Below are positions 1 through 11,515 of a DNA stretch of 64,000 nucleotides, piece after piece. The stretch spans positions 1,683,935-1,747,934 of the forward strand of contig NC_092629.1 of assembly GCF_039555335.1 (NCBI RefSeq), written 5' to 3'. The translations under genes and the position numbers were made by a program. Position 1 is the stretch's first letter, and each line of letters opens with the position of its first letter. The notes under the pieces were generated by a model. It saw only the letters and a program-made list of their open reading frames with translations, was not told the DNA's origin and searched no databases. This DNA is from Amphiura filiformis (Eukaryota; Echinodermata; Ophiuroidea; Amphilepidida; Amphiuridae).

Positions 1-388
1 TGCTAGCACAGCATGGCATGAAACAACTCCTACATCACCGTCAGAACTAGATACAGTCCAGCGGCGTGCTGCTCGCATCATCGATCTCCCTGGAGAAGAA
101 CTTTCCTTTCTTCAAATTCAGCCTTTGGCTCACCGTAGAACAGTAGGTGCCACCACTATGTTCCATCGAATTTTCTACGGGAATGCCCCTAAATTACTAT
201 GCCAACTACTTCAGGACCAGCTCCAGATTCCAAGATCTAACCTTGTTAGTCATGAGCTGTCTTTCATTCCATCTACAGCCCGCACATGGAATGCACTCCC
301 GCCTCACATTCCTGGAATTGTGAAACTGAACAGCTTCGAAAAGGAGGTTAATAGCTATCTAGGCGCCAACCTGTCAGCTTTATCGTAA
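1..388 (+). mobile_element. 3' end of a non-LTR retrotransposon reverse transcriptase ORF
   Basis: The frame beginning at base 2 is open from the window edge to the stop at 386-388. It reads like the region downstream of the RT catalytic core in jockey/CR1-type elements: LDTVQRRAARIID near 56-94, and FIPSTARTWNALPPH then SFEKEVNSYL near the end. The start lies outside the window, so length and integrity cannot be judged. A 3' UTR probably follows, but I see no clear poly-A or short-repeat tail. The assignment rests on remembered family motifs and the exact clade is not determined. Confidence 0.75.
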
Positions 389-1650
389 CGATAACAGCTG
401 TTAATGCCTTGATATGTCTTGACATAAAAAAAATGAGCGTAAATGCTGGATTTACGATTAGCTTAGGTCACTTGGGCGTATTTTTATTTTATGACGGATA
501 CAAAATATTAGGAGGGGTACACCCCTTTCGTAGTTCAAGGGTTAAAGTATGCATACATTGAAACAGATTGCGCATCAAACAGACTTTTTTGAGTGACTAG
601 TTGTTATACCCGTAATCTCTATCAAAGCATAATAATATTTCATAACAATAGGATGCTAAATAATCCGTATTTAGTAATCATGGTAATGTAAAATTCCTCA
701 GATTTCCATTTTTTGACACTATCAGGTTTCATTGTAAAGCTTATTTAAATGTCCTTATCTTTGCGGCTGTATAAAATCACAAGATAAAGTTTGAAAAAGC
801 TATGCCTTTTTGTTATTGAAAATAGAAGGGGTGTGTGTAATAAAGTCCTAACATGTTACTGGTTTCGCGATACGTTGTTTTTTAACCAAGTAAAGAGAAT
901 TTCCATAAGTAAAGTATACAAGCATAAAGTATAGGAGTTCTTTAACAGACTAACTGTTTTGTTGAAATCATTCGCACAATTTTTACACACAAACCGGTCA
1001 TTTGTAAAGTTGTGGGTTAGGACTTTTTGCCACAAGAACTCCGCACTTGTTTCTAGAACTACTTATGAGATGGATTTTTCGAATATATCGAGTCTAGTCG
1101 TTGTTGATGTAAGAAACACGTTCTCAATGATTTCAGATCCAAATTGTTATACATAGATAATCTAGGACCCCAGGTCGGTGGCAATATAGTCCTAACCCAC
1201 ATTTCTTTTTTGAAAAAAAAACAGGGAACATAACACAGCTGTAATCATGCCAAATTCATATTGGTGCCAAAATTTCACATTATTTTAATAAGTACAATAT
1301 AATGATTACTTTTTATAAAAACGGTTAAGTAGTTGTCCAATCTACATTTATATGTTGTAACTGCAATTGATTCGAAACCAGTAACAAGTGCATCGAAAAA
1401 AGGGTGAGGGCTATAGTACTATATTACACCCACCCCTTCATATTATAGATTAACACTTTTATTTACCGTAATGTGTGGTACGTCTGCCAGTAATCTGCAA
1501 TATCAAAGCCTGGGTAGAAGTTGAACACAAATAGAAATGTGGTCCAAAATGTGGTGTGTTGCCTCTATATTATAGTGACCTATTTTCCTGTGTTGAGTGT
1601 TACCTTCGTATGAAAAGATGATGACAACTGTTATTTATTCAGTTGATTAA
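389..1650. other. Gene-free AT-rich stretch
   Basis: No reading frame here carries recognisable protein motifs. The first part may be the 3' UTR of the retrotransposon that ends at 388. The rest is AT-rich host DNA up to the TTAA at 1647-1650 where a hairpin element begins. Confidence 0.5.
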
Positions 1651-2299
1651 GGGCTGGGGTATGAACGTTTGGACAGTATTTATTTTGGGACATGAGAGCA
1701 CATCAGACATATCGAATTGCATTCTGAATACGAAGAATGTCATTCTGATATCAAATAATTTTGATTTTTTGAAATTCCCAATTTAATACACATTTTATGG
1801 CAAATCATTAAAAATTGATATTTAACAGTACTTGAAGTAAACTTTATAAATCTGATGATTTATATTTAAAGTGTATGTAGGTGGATGAAAAGTTGACGAT
1901 CAATTGAAAATTTTGACCTTTCGTATTGAAGATATGGATTTTTTTCCCAAAACACCAAAAAAAATTAGGTCTTTTTGGGAAAAAATCCATATCTTCAATA
2001 TGAAAGGTCAACATTTTCAATTGACCGTCGGCTTTTCCTTCCTGCTACATACACTTTAAGAATATATCATTAGATTTATATAATTTACTTCGAGGACTGT
2101 TATATATCAAAATTTGAAAATATCAAATTTGTATAATTTGTCATAAAATTTGTATTATATTTTGATTTTCAAAAAATGAAAATTATTTGATATCAGAAAG
2201 ACATGCTTCATATTCAGAATGCAATTCGATAGGTCTGAGGTGCTCTCATGTCCCACAAAAAATACTGTCGAAACCCAATAAACGCTCATTTTAGATCCC
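1651..2299. mobile_element. Hairpin MITE family 1, full copy flanked by TTAA
   Basis: The two halves are imperfect inverted copies of each other. The left end reads TTAAGGGCTGGGGTATG and the right end closes with GATCCCTTAA. Both arms contain the phrase for 'dinucleotide-rich' sequence around GACATGAGAGCAC and its complement, and they meet in a hairpin near 1930-2030. TTAA is present on both sides (1647-1650 and 2300-2303), which suggests TTAA target duplication. There is no coding capacity. Related copies lie at 59,677-60,331 (opposite orientation, also TTAA-flanked), about 51,375-51,967, 60,398-60,700 and about 50,850-50,950. Confidence 0.8.
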
Positions 2300-2954
2300 T
2301 TAATCATACGCCATTTTGTCACCCTTTTTGACTCTTTGACCCATGTTGAGCCCAAAATTTGATCTTTAGGTTAAACTACATTGTCTGAATCCTTATACAT
2401 GTTATAACTATATTGCTTTTATCCAATTATGACATATCTGTCTTTGGTTAAGATATACAGGGGGTGAACATAACTGGTACCTTAATTGTTTGACTTACTG
2501 TATTATTGATGCTTTTGTTCTTTCTCGGCAGCGTATTTCTGGATAGAAGAAAAGCAGTTTATAGCATTTGAGGAAACCATGTTAGAAGTTACATTTCACA
2601 GAGGTGGTTATCTTGGCCGAACGGATGTAATAGGTACGTGAATATATGGGTTGAGCTTGAGCATGCCATTTGCGCAATATTGTGTTTTTGTTCTGCACAC
2701 AACGCTCACAGCATGAGTATCGACGGATTGGATCATCGTTAGGCAGGACCTTTTTTTTGCAAACTTCCAACACTTCTCAGTAATTACGATCAAATAAGGT
2801 TGTTCAAGTAATTGAGGTATTTACGATCAAATGAGTACAGACATAGATTTTTTCACAAAATTGAGTAACATAATAAGCAGTATAGACTGCATACAAAACA
2901 ATAATGAGTCTACATACAATTAAACAATCCTGTTTATATTATTTCATCTCTTAG

Positions 2955-3194
2955 AGGTGACATATGACGATGCTAGAGCGATTGATCCGAACGACTACGC
3001 TCCAATTGGAGATGCTACCATCACCTTTAATGACGATGAAACTACTGCAACAAAGATGATTGTCATTGAGCCTGATAATATTTTAGAATATAACGAGATG
3101 TTCTTTTTGGAAATTGAAATACCAGCCGGCTCAACTTTGTTAGATACTGCGAGACTTGATTCACCATCTGTGTCAGAGGTCATCATAAAAGACC
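2955..3194 (+). CDS. Calx-beta domain exon, second-half type (FRAS1/FREM/ECM3-like gene)
   Basis: An acceptor (ctcttag, 2947-2954) and a donor (gtaagt at 3195) bound a 240-nt open exon that enters and leaves in phase 1. The translation contains NDYAPIGDATITF, then IVIEPDNILEYNEMFFLEIE and VSEVIIKD, which is the typical second half of a Calx-beta domain. Such domains are extracellular beta-sandwiches, best known from Na/Ca exchangers and from the repeat arrays of FRAS1/FREM/ECM3 matrix proteins. The array context favours the latter. No start codon is expected here because this is an internal exon. Confidence 0.8.
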
Positions 3195-3788
3195 GTAAGT
3201 ATTGTAAAGCAGAATATTGCAACAAATAAACGCTGTGGTCATATATATATAATTCGGTTTTGCACAATTTTACTATTGTAGTGAAAATATTTAATATCGT
3301 GATTTAGTTTTGACAGTATAAAGAAAACGTTTGTAATAGCTCTTCATATAACTATATAAATTACATACATTTTCATGCAAATCTTACTAAAGTACATGTT
3401 CAGCGGCATCGTTGTGTTGGAAGGTCCTATACGTGACAAGCTAAGCATCCATAATTATATATTAGTTTTGGCTAAATACGGCAACTTCCGTAAATATCTA
3501 GCAATAGATTACTAAAAACTCGATAGTTAGGATATGTGCTTACTATTGAGCACTTTTGAAAACATGAAATTATACCAAAGTCCGGGGGTTTACCAACTGA
3601 GGTAATGGGGTTGAGACACACATTTGCAGGTTTACTTGTTCGTATATAATTATGTGTATGGATGATTTGCTCCAAACCCTTTACACTTTTGTTTGTGGAT
3701 GGGGCAATTCAAGTTTGCATGTTTTAATAGCGCTCGATAGTAATCACATATGCTAACTATCGATTTTTTACGGTATTATATCCTTTAG

Positions 3789-3896
3789 CCACATGGTACG
3801 TATTTGACTGTGCAGACTTCACCGTTATTGAATCTACTGGACAAGTTGTGATAACTATTATCAGAAAGGGAGATCTCCGAACTGAAGGACATGTCT
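3789..3896 (+). CDS. Calx-beta domain exon, first-half type
   Basis: The acceptor is tcctttag (ends 3788) and the donor gtaagt begins at 3897. The exon is 108 nt and symmetric in phase 1. It encodes WYVFDCADFTVIESTG then VVITIIRKGDL, the opening strands of a Calx-beta domain. It pairs with the second-half exon at 5406-5660, so one domain is split over two exons. Confidence 0.78.
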
Positions 3897-4383
3897 GTAA
3901 GTGAAGTTGGACATTTTTAGATACAACTATTTAACATATTTTTTGTATGCCGCTTGAACAGTGATGTACCGAATTGATCACCTCTAAACACATTTACAAA
4001 TTATGAATTTGAAAAGGTTTGCATTATATTTTGGGCTGCCAGCAACATCAAAACTGCTAAAAGCTAAATTTCGCTTAAACAAACTGCAGCGCAAAAAAAA
4101 GAGTTAATAAAAGTGAGTATTTCTATTTTTTCGAAGATTTAATTTACTTGATACACTTAAACAGCTTATATCGTTTTTTGAAATAAGTTCCAATTATGTT
4201 GAAAATAAATTATGCATGAATAATCAGTACAAAATATATTTAATTGAAGTAAATAGAACAAATCAAATATTTCCTACATTGATCAAACTCGAGAGAAAAA
4301 GAGTAAATTAATTTCCAATATTACTTTTCGCATTACCAAAAATATGGTACTGATTTACTGATAACTACCCATGATATATAGTA

Positions 4384-4580
4384 TAGACGTCCCTATATAA
4401 CAGGTTACGAACCTTACTCGATTCTGTATTACTACAGACGTCCTATATATAACAGTTGACGCATCTTACTCGATTCTATATTACTACAGACGTCCCTATA
4501 TAACAGTTGACGAATATTACTCGATTCTATATTACTACATACGTCGCTATATAACAGTTGACGCATCTTACTCGATTATC
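4384..4580. repeat. About 52-bp tandem repeat, nearly 4 copies
   Basis: The phrase ACGTCCCTATATAACAG recurs with small changes near 4387, 4437, 4490 and 4541. Each copy is followed by TTACTCGATTCTATATTACTAC. The array lies in the intron between Calx-beta exons and has no coding content. Confidence 0.8.
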
Positions 4581-5405
4581 CGAGTGTGGGAAGTGAGAAT
4601 GACAGAAACGATTTTGCACAACACAAATTATAGAGTCATTATAATAATAATAAAAAAAGACCCAGTTAATAGTTATCTTGAGATCAGTCGCGTGGCGTGC
4701 CTGGGGTGTATGGGCAATTTCCCCAGACAGCGCCAAGAAAAAGAGGGGAAAGGAAATATTTCTCATTCTTAGTACTGTTTAAATGCTCATACATTCAAAC
4801 AACACCGTAATTTGGGTATAAAAAGTGTCATTACATAGTTTGCGCGAATGAACCATGAAAGTGTATCCAGCTTTATTTTAATTAGTATAATTTTTCTGTT
4901 TTATGGGCGCTGGGCGCGCAGGTATCTCGGTATAAAATAAACCAAACTAATTCAGATTCAGATTCAGATTATTTTATTTTCACATATTAAATCTTCACAT
5001 ATAAAGTAAATGAGATAAATGTTACTTGTATTGCCATTATATAGGTTTTGAAATTAACACAGACTCCCTCATTGTCAAAACTATTTATAATAGTAATAAT
5101 AACAAATAATAATAATGATGAAAAATAATACAAGTGAAAAGTAATACATTAAATATAATAAATACTGATATAATAGAAATGACAATGGAGGTTGTACAAA
5201 TACTAAGTGTAGTAATACCAATCATGGTGTTTAGATTTATATAAACAATGCTCATTGGGCAAATTTTGTTTTGTCCTCTGTCACCACCCAGGTCACTTTC
5301 TGGGATAACAGCACAGTCATCTCAAGCGGTACTGTCCAGAATCTGTATTTCTAGGGTCTTTGATAACTATGATCACGACGATAATATTTTAATCAATTAT
5401 TGTAG

Positions 5406-5660
5406 GGATTGCAACGAGAGATCGAGTAACGCCAGCTGAGTTAACAGCTTCATCTACTTCATCCGACTTCACACCTGTCAATATGCAAGTCGGCTTTGCC
5501 GCTGATATATTCATGGAGACAGTTACTATAGACATAACTCATGATTTGTTAGTCGAAGGCGATGAACAGTTCCAAGTGTATCTTTACGATCCTGACACGG
5601 CTGAAGCACTGGGAGATTTACATAAAGCAATCGTGACGATATATGACGATGACGACTCAT
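5406..5660 (+). CDS. Calx-beta domain exon, second-half type
   Basis: This 255-nt exon lies between acceptor attgtag (ends 5405) and donor gtaagg (5661), symmetric in phase 1. The translation includes SDFTPVNMQVGF, DLLVEGDEQFQVYLYD and IVTIYDDDDS. The acidic DDDD end is the calcium-binding signature at the close of Calx-beta domains. It continues the domain begun by the exon at 3789-3896. Confidence 0.85.
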
Positions 5661-5833
5661 GTAAGGCAAAATGTGGTGGAACTTTTTGAATTATTGTCAC
5701 ATTTGAAAATAATTGATTGAGATTAACGTGAAATCAGAATTATTATCGTGCAAAACATAGTTTTTAATATCAGATAAATGGCTTAAAGAAATGTTGCATT
5801 TACACCATCCAATCTTTACATTTTGAATTGCAG

Positions 5834-5944
5834 CTACGTTCGCGTTTAAGAAAGTTGTGTATCACGTGACCGAATCTGGTGGTTCTGTAACTATCACTAT
5901 TTTGCGTGACGGACCTCTTGTGACTGATACTGCTGGATCTGTTG
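5834..5944 (+). CDS. Calx-beta domain exon, first-half type
   Basis: This 111-nt exon runs from acceptor aattgcag to donor gtaagc, phase 1 at both ends. It encodes TFAFKKVVYHVTESGG followed by VTITILRDGPL, the opening strands of the next Calx-beta domain. Only 173 bp of intron separates it from the preceding second-half exon. Confidence 0.8.
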
Positions 5945-6012
5945 GTAAGCCAGTAACATAGCTAATAAAAATTGCAGTGAACCGAAATAGTCTCATTGTT
6001 TATTTTTGGTAG

Positions 6013-6361
6013 CACAGCGCATTAAAAGAAAGCTCAAATTTGACTTCAAGTTGAGAAGCATGAGTTTGTGTACCAACAATGTCTTTACTGACACATTCTT
6101 TAACATGTTTGTAGATATAAGCACTGTAGATAGTCATGACAACAGACTCCTGACAGCTGAAGACGGCACAGATTTTGTCGGTTTTGAAAGTAAAACTCTT
6201 GACTTCCCTGCCGGTAATCGGATTGAACATTACACCATTAACCTCGTTGATGGCGTGGATGTTGACAAACAGGAATACTTTGAAGTCTGTATGTCTAATC
6301 TGTATGTTTGGAACCATCGATCCACCAGAGTGCGCCATTGTTTATATTGAAGACGACGATT
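6013..6361 (+). pseudogene. Calx-beta domain exon, second-half type, with a one-base frame break
   Basis: The acceptor is tttggtag (ends 6012) and the donor gtaagt starts at 6362. The first part reads well (EDGTDFVGFESKTLDFPAG, then VDKQEYFEVCMSNL), and the end reads GTIDPPECAIVYIEDDD. These two parts are in different frames, and the switch lies near 6300-6315. The exon is 349 nt, so it is not a multiple of three, unlike its neighbours. This is either a real inactivating indel or a base-calling error. The same kind of break is common in the Polinton of this window. Confidence 0.75.
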
Positions 6362-7201
6362 GTAAGTATATTATGTGATGTGATCAAACAAAATTAGTCG
6401 AAAGGTGGATATATTAATTTTCAGCTATAGCCCAATAAAGACAATAATTGGAATTGACTCCCGGTTTTCTCGTGGGTCACGTGATTAGCTTTACTGCTCC
6501 TGTACAATTCTGATGAAGAAAGGATGTTGTGATGAAATATTTAAAGTAAGTCACTATTTTGTTGAGAGAAATGTTTAAAATGTCACAATAATTTATTTTG
6601 TTGCATATTTTTTTCTAAACACTTCAACTGATCATATCTTGAGAACTAAATCGGGTTTCTGCAAAGTGTCGCTTTGCAAATGCGTCTTACCTTCATGTAA
6701 AACCTGACAATTGAATATGCCCGACTTTAGACTGATTTTGCTTGATCACACTTTTCACATTTCACTTATATCCGAAGTTTCACATATGCGTGCAGACAGT
6801 ATATTAAACAGATGGGTCCATGAGGTTAATACATACCTGGTTCAAGGCATCAGAAGCTACCCTAGAACTCGTTTATGATTAACATAACTTAGAAAGGATG
6901 AAATTATGGTTTAGATTTTTAGGTTTGATATGAAAAAGAACTTTCCAAGAGGTAGCAATTTTGCAAAGACACACCTCTGAGAATGGCGTTATGATAATAA
7001 ATGCAAAGGTTTGTCATCTTAATGCTGGTACAAATTGGACTAAGGTTATGTCAAAAAGAGTAAATATTTGTCCATTTTCCCCATTCATAATAGGCCTATT
7101 AAAATTCGCTAAACAATTCTAGTAAAATAATCGATCTTTAAAAGACAGAATTTTTGCATTTTGAATTAATTGATTCAATCATTAAACTGTGTCATCCACA
7201 G

Positions 7202-7303
7202 CTGTCTATGGATTCGATAAACCCGTCTACTATGTAAAAGAAAACTCTTCTGTTACGGTTAACATCGTTCGGCTTGGATGTCTTCAAGTGGAGGGCAGTG
7301 TTG
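7202..7303 (+). CDS. Calx-beta domain exon, first-half type
   Basis: This 102-nt exon runs from acceptor catccacag to donor gtatgt, phase 1 at both ends. It encodes VYGFDKPVYYVKENSS followed by VTVNIVRLGCL. It should be followed by a second-half exon. The only candidate downstream, ending at 8588, is degenerate. Confidence 0.75.
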
Positions 7304-8469
7304 GTATGTAGAATTTATTGATGTTGAAGCCATACTGTCACTTTCTTACTATTAAGTGGTTACACCATGAATTATTAAATGACTACACTCAAACGTTTCA
7401 GGAGTTTTCAATCAGTCTATAATATCGAATTTATTATTTTCGTTTTAAAACAATACATTGATGTTAGTACTGGGTAGTAGCCATTACTGCCTTTCGACAG
7501 GACGTCTTGAAAGTTGATATCAATGCTGAGGGTGGTCTTTCTGTGCTTTTGAATGGGACAGCAGTAACCTTGGCCAATTTTTAGACCAAAATGTTGGATT
7601 TTTCAGATATTTTTCTAAATTTGTGAGAGCATAACAAGACTATCCGTCGATGGACTTGTATTTCCGTCGGCAAATATTTTTTTAATAAAGTTTTTCATAA
7701 CATACCGTATTAAAAGGCAGAGACCCCTGCTGTATAATTAAAAAGTTTTGAGTAGCCTTGATAATGAAAATTATCAAAAAGTGCCTATTCTTTGTGTGTG
7801 TACGGTCCATCACCTGTCACTTGGTAGTCTTGCAATATGTCTAATGGCGCTGCCTATGGCCAATTTTGATGAATTGTTAATTCTGAATTAATCAATTCGA
7901 TATTATAGACTGTCAATAACTGAAGCAGACATATTTCTGCAACCTGACAAATAAACTGGGTTTTTTTTTTCATAAAAGGAAAGTTGTGTACCGATTAATA
8001 ATAAAGGTAGCTATAGCATTTATTGGTTTTTGTTAATTAATCTTCAAATCGAAAGTAGGTCTGTAGTGAAAGAAGGTCACACCTGCAAAACTGCACGGTG
8101 TCATAAGTGTACAGCACAATGCAGAAATTGGCAAATGTATATAGGGCGGCTATTGCAGATAAAAAAAAACACAGCAATACCCGTATGACGTAACTGCATT
8201 TGTGGATGTCGGCTACAGTCCAATTATCAACGTTAAGCCGTTGTGGATTAATATAATAATACTTGATCTGTTATGGCAAACATTAATCGTTGCCAGTTAA
8301 CATTATTTTACTGATTTTCCTCTTATCTCCTGATGTTCTTCAGCTATCAGCACAAAATGATGTAACTGCATTTGCGGTTGCTAGACTATAGATCCATAAC
8401 AAACAGACCTCTACCTTTCGACATCCAGCAAACAAAATCATACACTAACGTTGTAACGTCTTCACCTGA

Positions 8470-8588
8470 CTTTCGCGTTGAAGGAGAAGTCAAACTTCGA
8501 ATTGTGGCTCCAAGTAATCCTGTTCAAGGTGTTTTAGGACCATAAGGACTGATTCGACGCACGACCGTTGTCATAATAGACTGTGATA
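8470..8588 (+). pseudogene. Degenerate second-half Calx-beta exon
   Basis: The frame ending at the donor-like gtaagt at 8589 reads DFRVEGEVKLRIVAPSNP and then RTTVVIIDCD, resembling the end of a Calx-beta second half. It contains an in-frame TAA at 8543-8545, and the acidic tail is worn (DCD instead of DDD). I could not fix an acceptor; the candidate CAG near 8340 is followed by stops. I read this as a decayed copy of the domain that should follow the exon at 7202-7303. Confidence 0.5.
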
Positions 8589-8824
8589 GTAAGTGTGCAG
8601 CTTGGGCATAAATATAATTTTTTCTTGACTGTGTGAAGTTTATATCTGTGTTATTACATACTCAACAATATTGTAACATGGCTTTTATAATCTGCTCATG
8701 GCCCCATTCCATAGTGGCTTAGGTAAGGCACCGCAAAACAACTTTTGAGAAAAATCGTATTTCGAAACAAAAAATTAGCATATGCAGAATCGAGTTGTGT
8801 CATTAAGCTTGTTCATCTGGACCA

Positions 8825-9260
8825 CCCAGCAAACACAAAACGTTTTCGACATCATTCGCAAAAAGTCATGAGAGGTTGTCAGAAAAAGTTTAAATGACGG
8901 GTTATATAAAGGGTATATTAAGGCAGTAGTAAAAATGTTTTCATAACCTTTAAAAACATTTTGATAATCTACTGCCAGCAAATTGTAAATCTGTTTCTAC
9001 AGAAAACGTTAAAATGTCGCGTTATATAAAGGGTATAAAAACGTTTTAATAACATTCAAAAACATTCTGAAAACTTGATACAAAACATTCTAAACAGAAT
9101 GTTATTTTGGGGTTGGAAATGTTTTATGAAAAATGTTTACCCAAAATATTTTCAATAACGTTTTAAAAACATATTCATGACCTTTATATAACAAAACATT
9201 TAAATGTTATTAAAAGGTTTTGAGAAAAAACATTTTAAGAACATTTCTGTGTTTGCTGGG
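8825..9260. mobile_element. Hairpin MITE family 2 (CAGCAAACACA ends)
   Basis: It starts with CCCAGCAAACACAAAACG and ends with the complement TGTGTTTGCTGGG. The interior is rich in AAAACGTTTT and AACATT motifs with internal inverted similarity. There is no coding capacity. The adjacent stretch 9261-9506 is a related partial copy in the same style, ending in GTGTTTGCTAAGC. Confidence 0.7.
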
Positions 9261-9506
9261 TTTAAAATATTTAACATAATGTTATTTAAGTATTGGATCA
9301 ATATTTGGGTGGGGAAAGGACGTTTGCAAAAAATGTTTATAATAACATTTTTTGAAAACATTTAAAATATTGTTGTAGTAGCTTTTCATACAAACGTTTT
9401 AAAACGTTATCATGACCTTTATATAACCCGACATTTTTAATGTTATTAAAATCGTTTTTACCAAAAACCAAAATATAACTTTTAATACGTTTTTGTGTTT
9501 GCTAAG
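9261..9506. mobile_element. Second, partial copy of MITE family 2
   Basis: Directly adjoining the first copy, this stretch repeats the ACGTTTTAAAACGTT, TTTATATAAC and AACATTTTT phrases. It closes with TTTTTGTGTTTGCTAAGC, a worn version of the family end. It could be a truncated tandem insertion or a slipped duplication of the first copy. Confidence 0.5.
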
Positions 9507-9990
9507 CAGTCATCAAGTACTTCTCCATCAATGCATCAGTCCTCAGGGACAAATATCGGACGCACTTTTGTTCTTTGGTCTTCATTGATGACCTGGGTGA
9601 TGAGAGTGAAAACCAACCTCCACCTCTATGCAGATGATTCTCAACTTGTTTTGTGTAAGATTACATCTAGAGACAACTGCACCTGTATTGTTAGCCCGGG
9701 TAGAGACAAGAAGAAAAATGAGAATCTGGGCATACAGATGGAAGGTGACCTTCAAGCTATCGAAATTTAAGGCAAAAGATGATATTGAGAAAGAGGAATC
9801 CAACCAAGTTAGATCTTCTGTTTGGTAGCACCAAACTGGCTGAGAAGTTAGGCTGAACAGGAGAACTTGGGAGTCTAAAGTTGATAAGCAAGCTAACTTG
9901 GACAAAGCACATTTCCAACGTCATAATGGAAAGGTTTCTGCACAAAAACGATTCTTCTGAGAAACCAACATGCGCACAGCTCTCCACCTC
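9507..9990 (+). mobile_element. Decayed non-LTR reverse transcriptase relic
   Basis: Parts of an RT palm are readable in shifting frames. CAGTCCTCAGGGACA (the PQG turn) is followed by NLHLYADDSQLV with the catalytic YADD box near 9625, then WAYRWKVTFKLSKFKAK and SKLTWTKHISNVI. The frame changes at least twice, so this is a dead copy. It ends without a recognisable tail near 9990. Confidence 0.7.
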
Positions 9991-11435
9991 GATACACCTG
10001 AGCACACATTTTTGACCAAGAGCTCTCGCCAGAGAACAAATAAGCAGTGAATGTCTCCTCCATGGTCTTTTGGATTACACCATACACGGTTGGAGTGCAT
10101 AGCACCAATGTAAGAGCCGTGAGCTCAAGCCGAAAAAATGGGCCTCTTTGATTAGTGTTTGTCGAAACCTCAAGTGTGCCCTTCATCCAATCAGATCTTT
10201 TTTTGAGTATATCAAACGAAAGCCAACACTTCGCCCTCTAAAAACAACAGATAACGTAATTCAACAATATAGCAAGGTTAATGTGGAAAAATCTGTTGAA
10301 AATTACCTATCTAGGCACAATTTTGACCAAAAATGTAGGTTTTAAAAGTCAAAAACTCATGTTCCCTCATAATACTTTTTCAAATTTTAGTGTTATAAAT
10401 GGTTTTTGTCCATACTATGTCACCAGAATTAGTAATGGTCAATTCTTCTTTAAAATCTTGTGCAAAAGTTACTATTGTCGCCTGTTTTGTCACACACGTT
10501 TGTAAATTCAATGAACTATGACTTTATAAAACAAGGCCAAATTGATACGCTCTATCCAGAACAGGACAGAAAGTTCAAGCGCTCTGAGCATAGCTGCAAA
10601 TTAACTTGAGGTCAGAGGCAGATCAACTGACCTACAAATCTTCAAGCCCTGCAGTAAAGGGATGCACCTGAAACCCTTCGAATCATAGTCAAGGAGTAAA
10701 GAGAAACAAGTACAATGCTGAAATATCACATCTCTCCATCAAAGACGCCAAGGGCTGCAGCAACAGCCCTCTTACAAAAATGCATGACTTCAGCTTGGGG
10801 CCAGCCTGCCAATATGTGATGGCATCTGCTGCGACAAGGCCATTGGTAGTCAAAAGAGCTTACCAGCCCCTGGTTGTCCAAGCCTCGCCATGCTCTCGCT
10901 GTTAGAACAAAGTTTCACAACCATATCTACTGGTATGACTCTCCATCCACATTGGGTTAATTCGTGCTTGGAATAACCTCATCAGATGGAGAAGTGCCAG
11001 AGAGACATATTTTGGATAATTATCCTTCAAGTTAGTAGATATTCTTATTTCTCGTGTCTCATGCATTACTGTACCCTTCAATTTTGTTGTTCCTAAGGTA
11101 CTGTGAGCCATTGATTGGGACATGTGGTTGCCTTTTATAGTACCACTAGAGAAAAACATAAAGTTTCACTTTGAAAGCATACGCCATATCAAAATTAAAT
11201 TAACTATAAAATGAACCAGCCAAATTTGGCGGCTGAGACTTTCAGTGGCAAAATGTACAATGATTGAAAGAAAACATATTAGTTAGATAAAAATTTCACC
11301 AAAATCACCTCCACAGACACTTTTGTAATGAGGCCGACGAGTTGAATATTTGGCCCATGTATTGTTATACCGATATCTGGTTTAAATACAAATTGAATTG
11401 GCTATTATTCTGCCTTGTTTCATGCATTTTTTTAG
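9991..11435. other. Gene-free stretch
   Basis: Only short frames without recognisable motifs occur here on either strand. The first few hundred bases may be further RT-element remains. No splice-bounded exon is evident until the degenerate Calx-beta piece at 11,436. Confidence 0.4.
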
Positions 11436-11515
11436 CCGAATTTACATTTAGGATTTTGCATACACTGTAAACGAGGGTGTTGGAGTGCCAGACCGTCAAA
11501 AGTTGTCAGAAGAGT
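11436..11515 (+). pseudogene. Degenerate first-half Calx-beta exon
   Basis: After a good acceptor (tttttttag, ends 11,435) one frame reads EFTFR and the neighbouring frame continues as DFAYTVNEGVGVP. This matches the opening of the first-half Calx-beta exons upstream, but a frame change separates the two pieces and no clear donor follows. I interpret it as the worn remains of a further repeat unit. Confidence 0.45.

Noticed and set aside
8170-8400. Duplicated exon with ACGTAACTGCATTTG phrases at about 8188 and 8360
   Set aside because: The similarity is short (about 20 bases), no frame gives Calx-beta motifs, and stops follow immediately.
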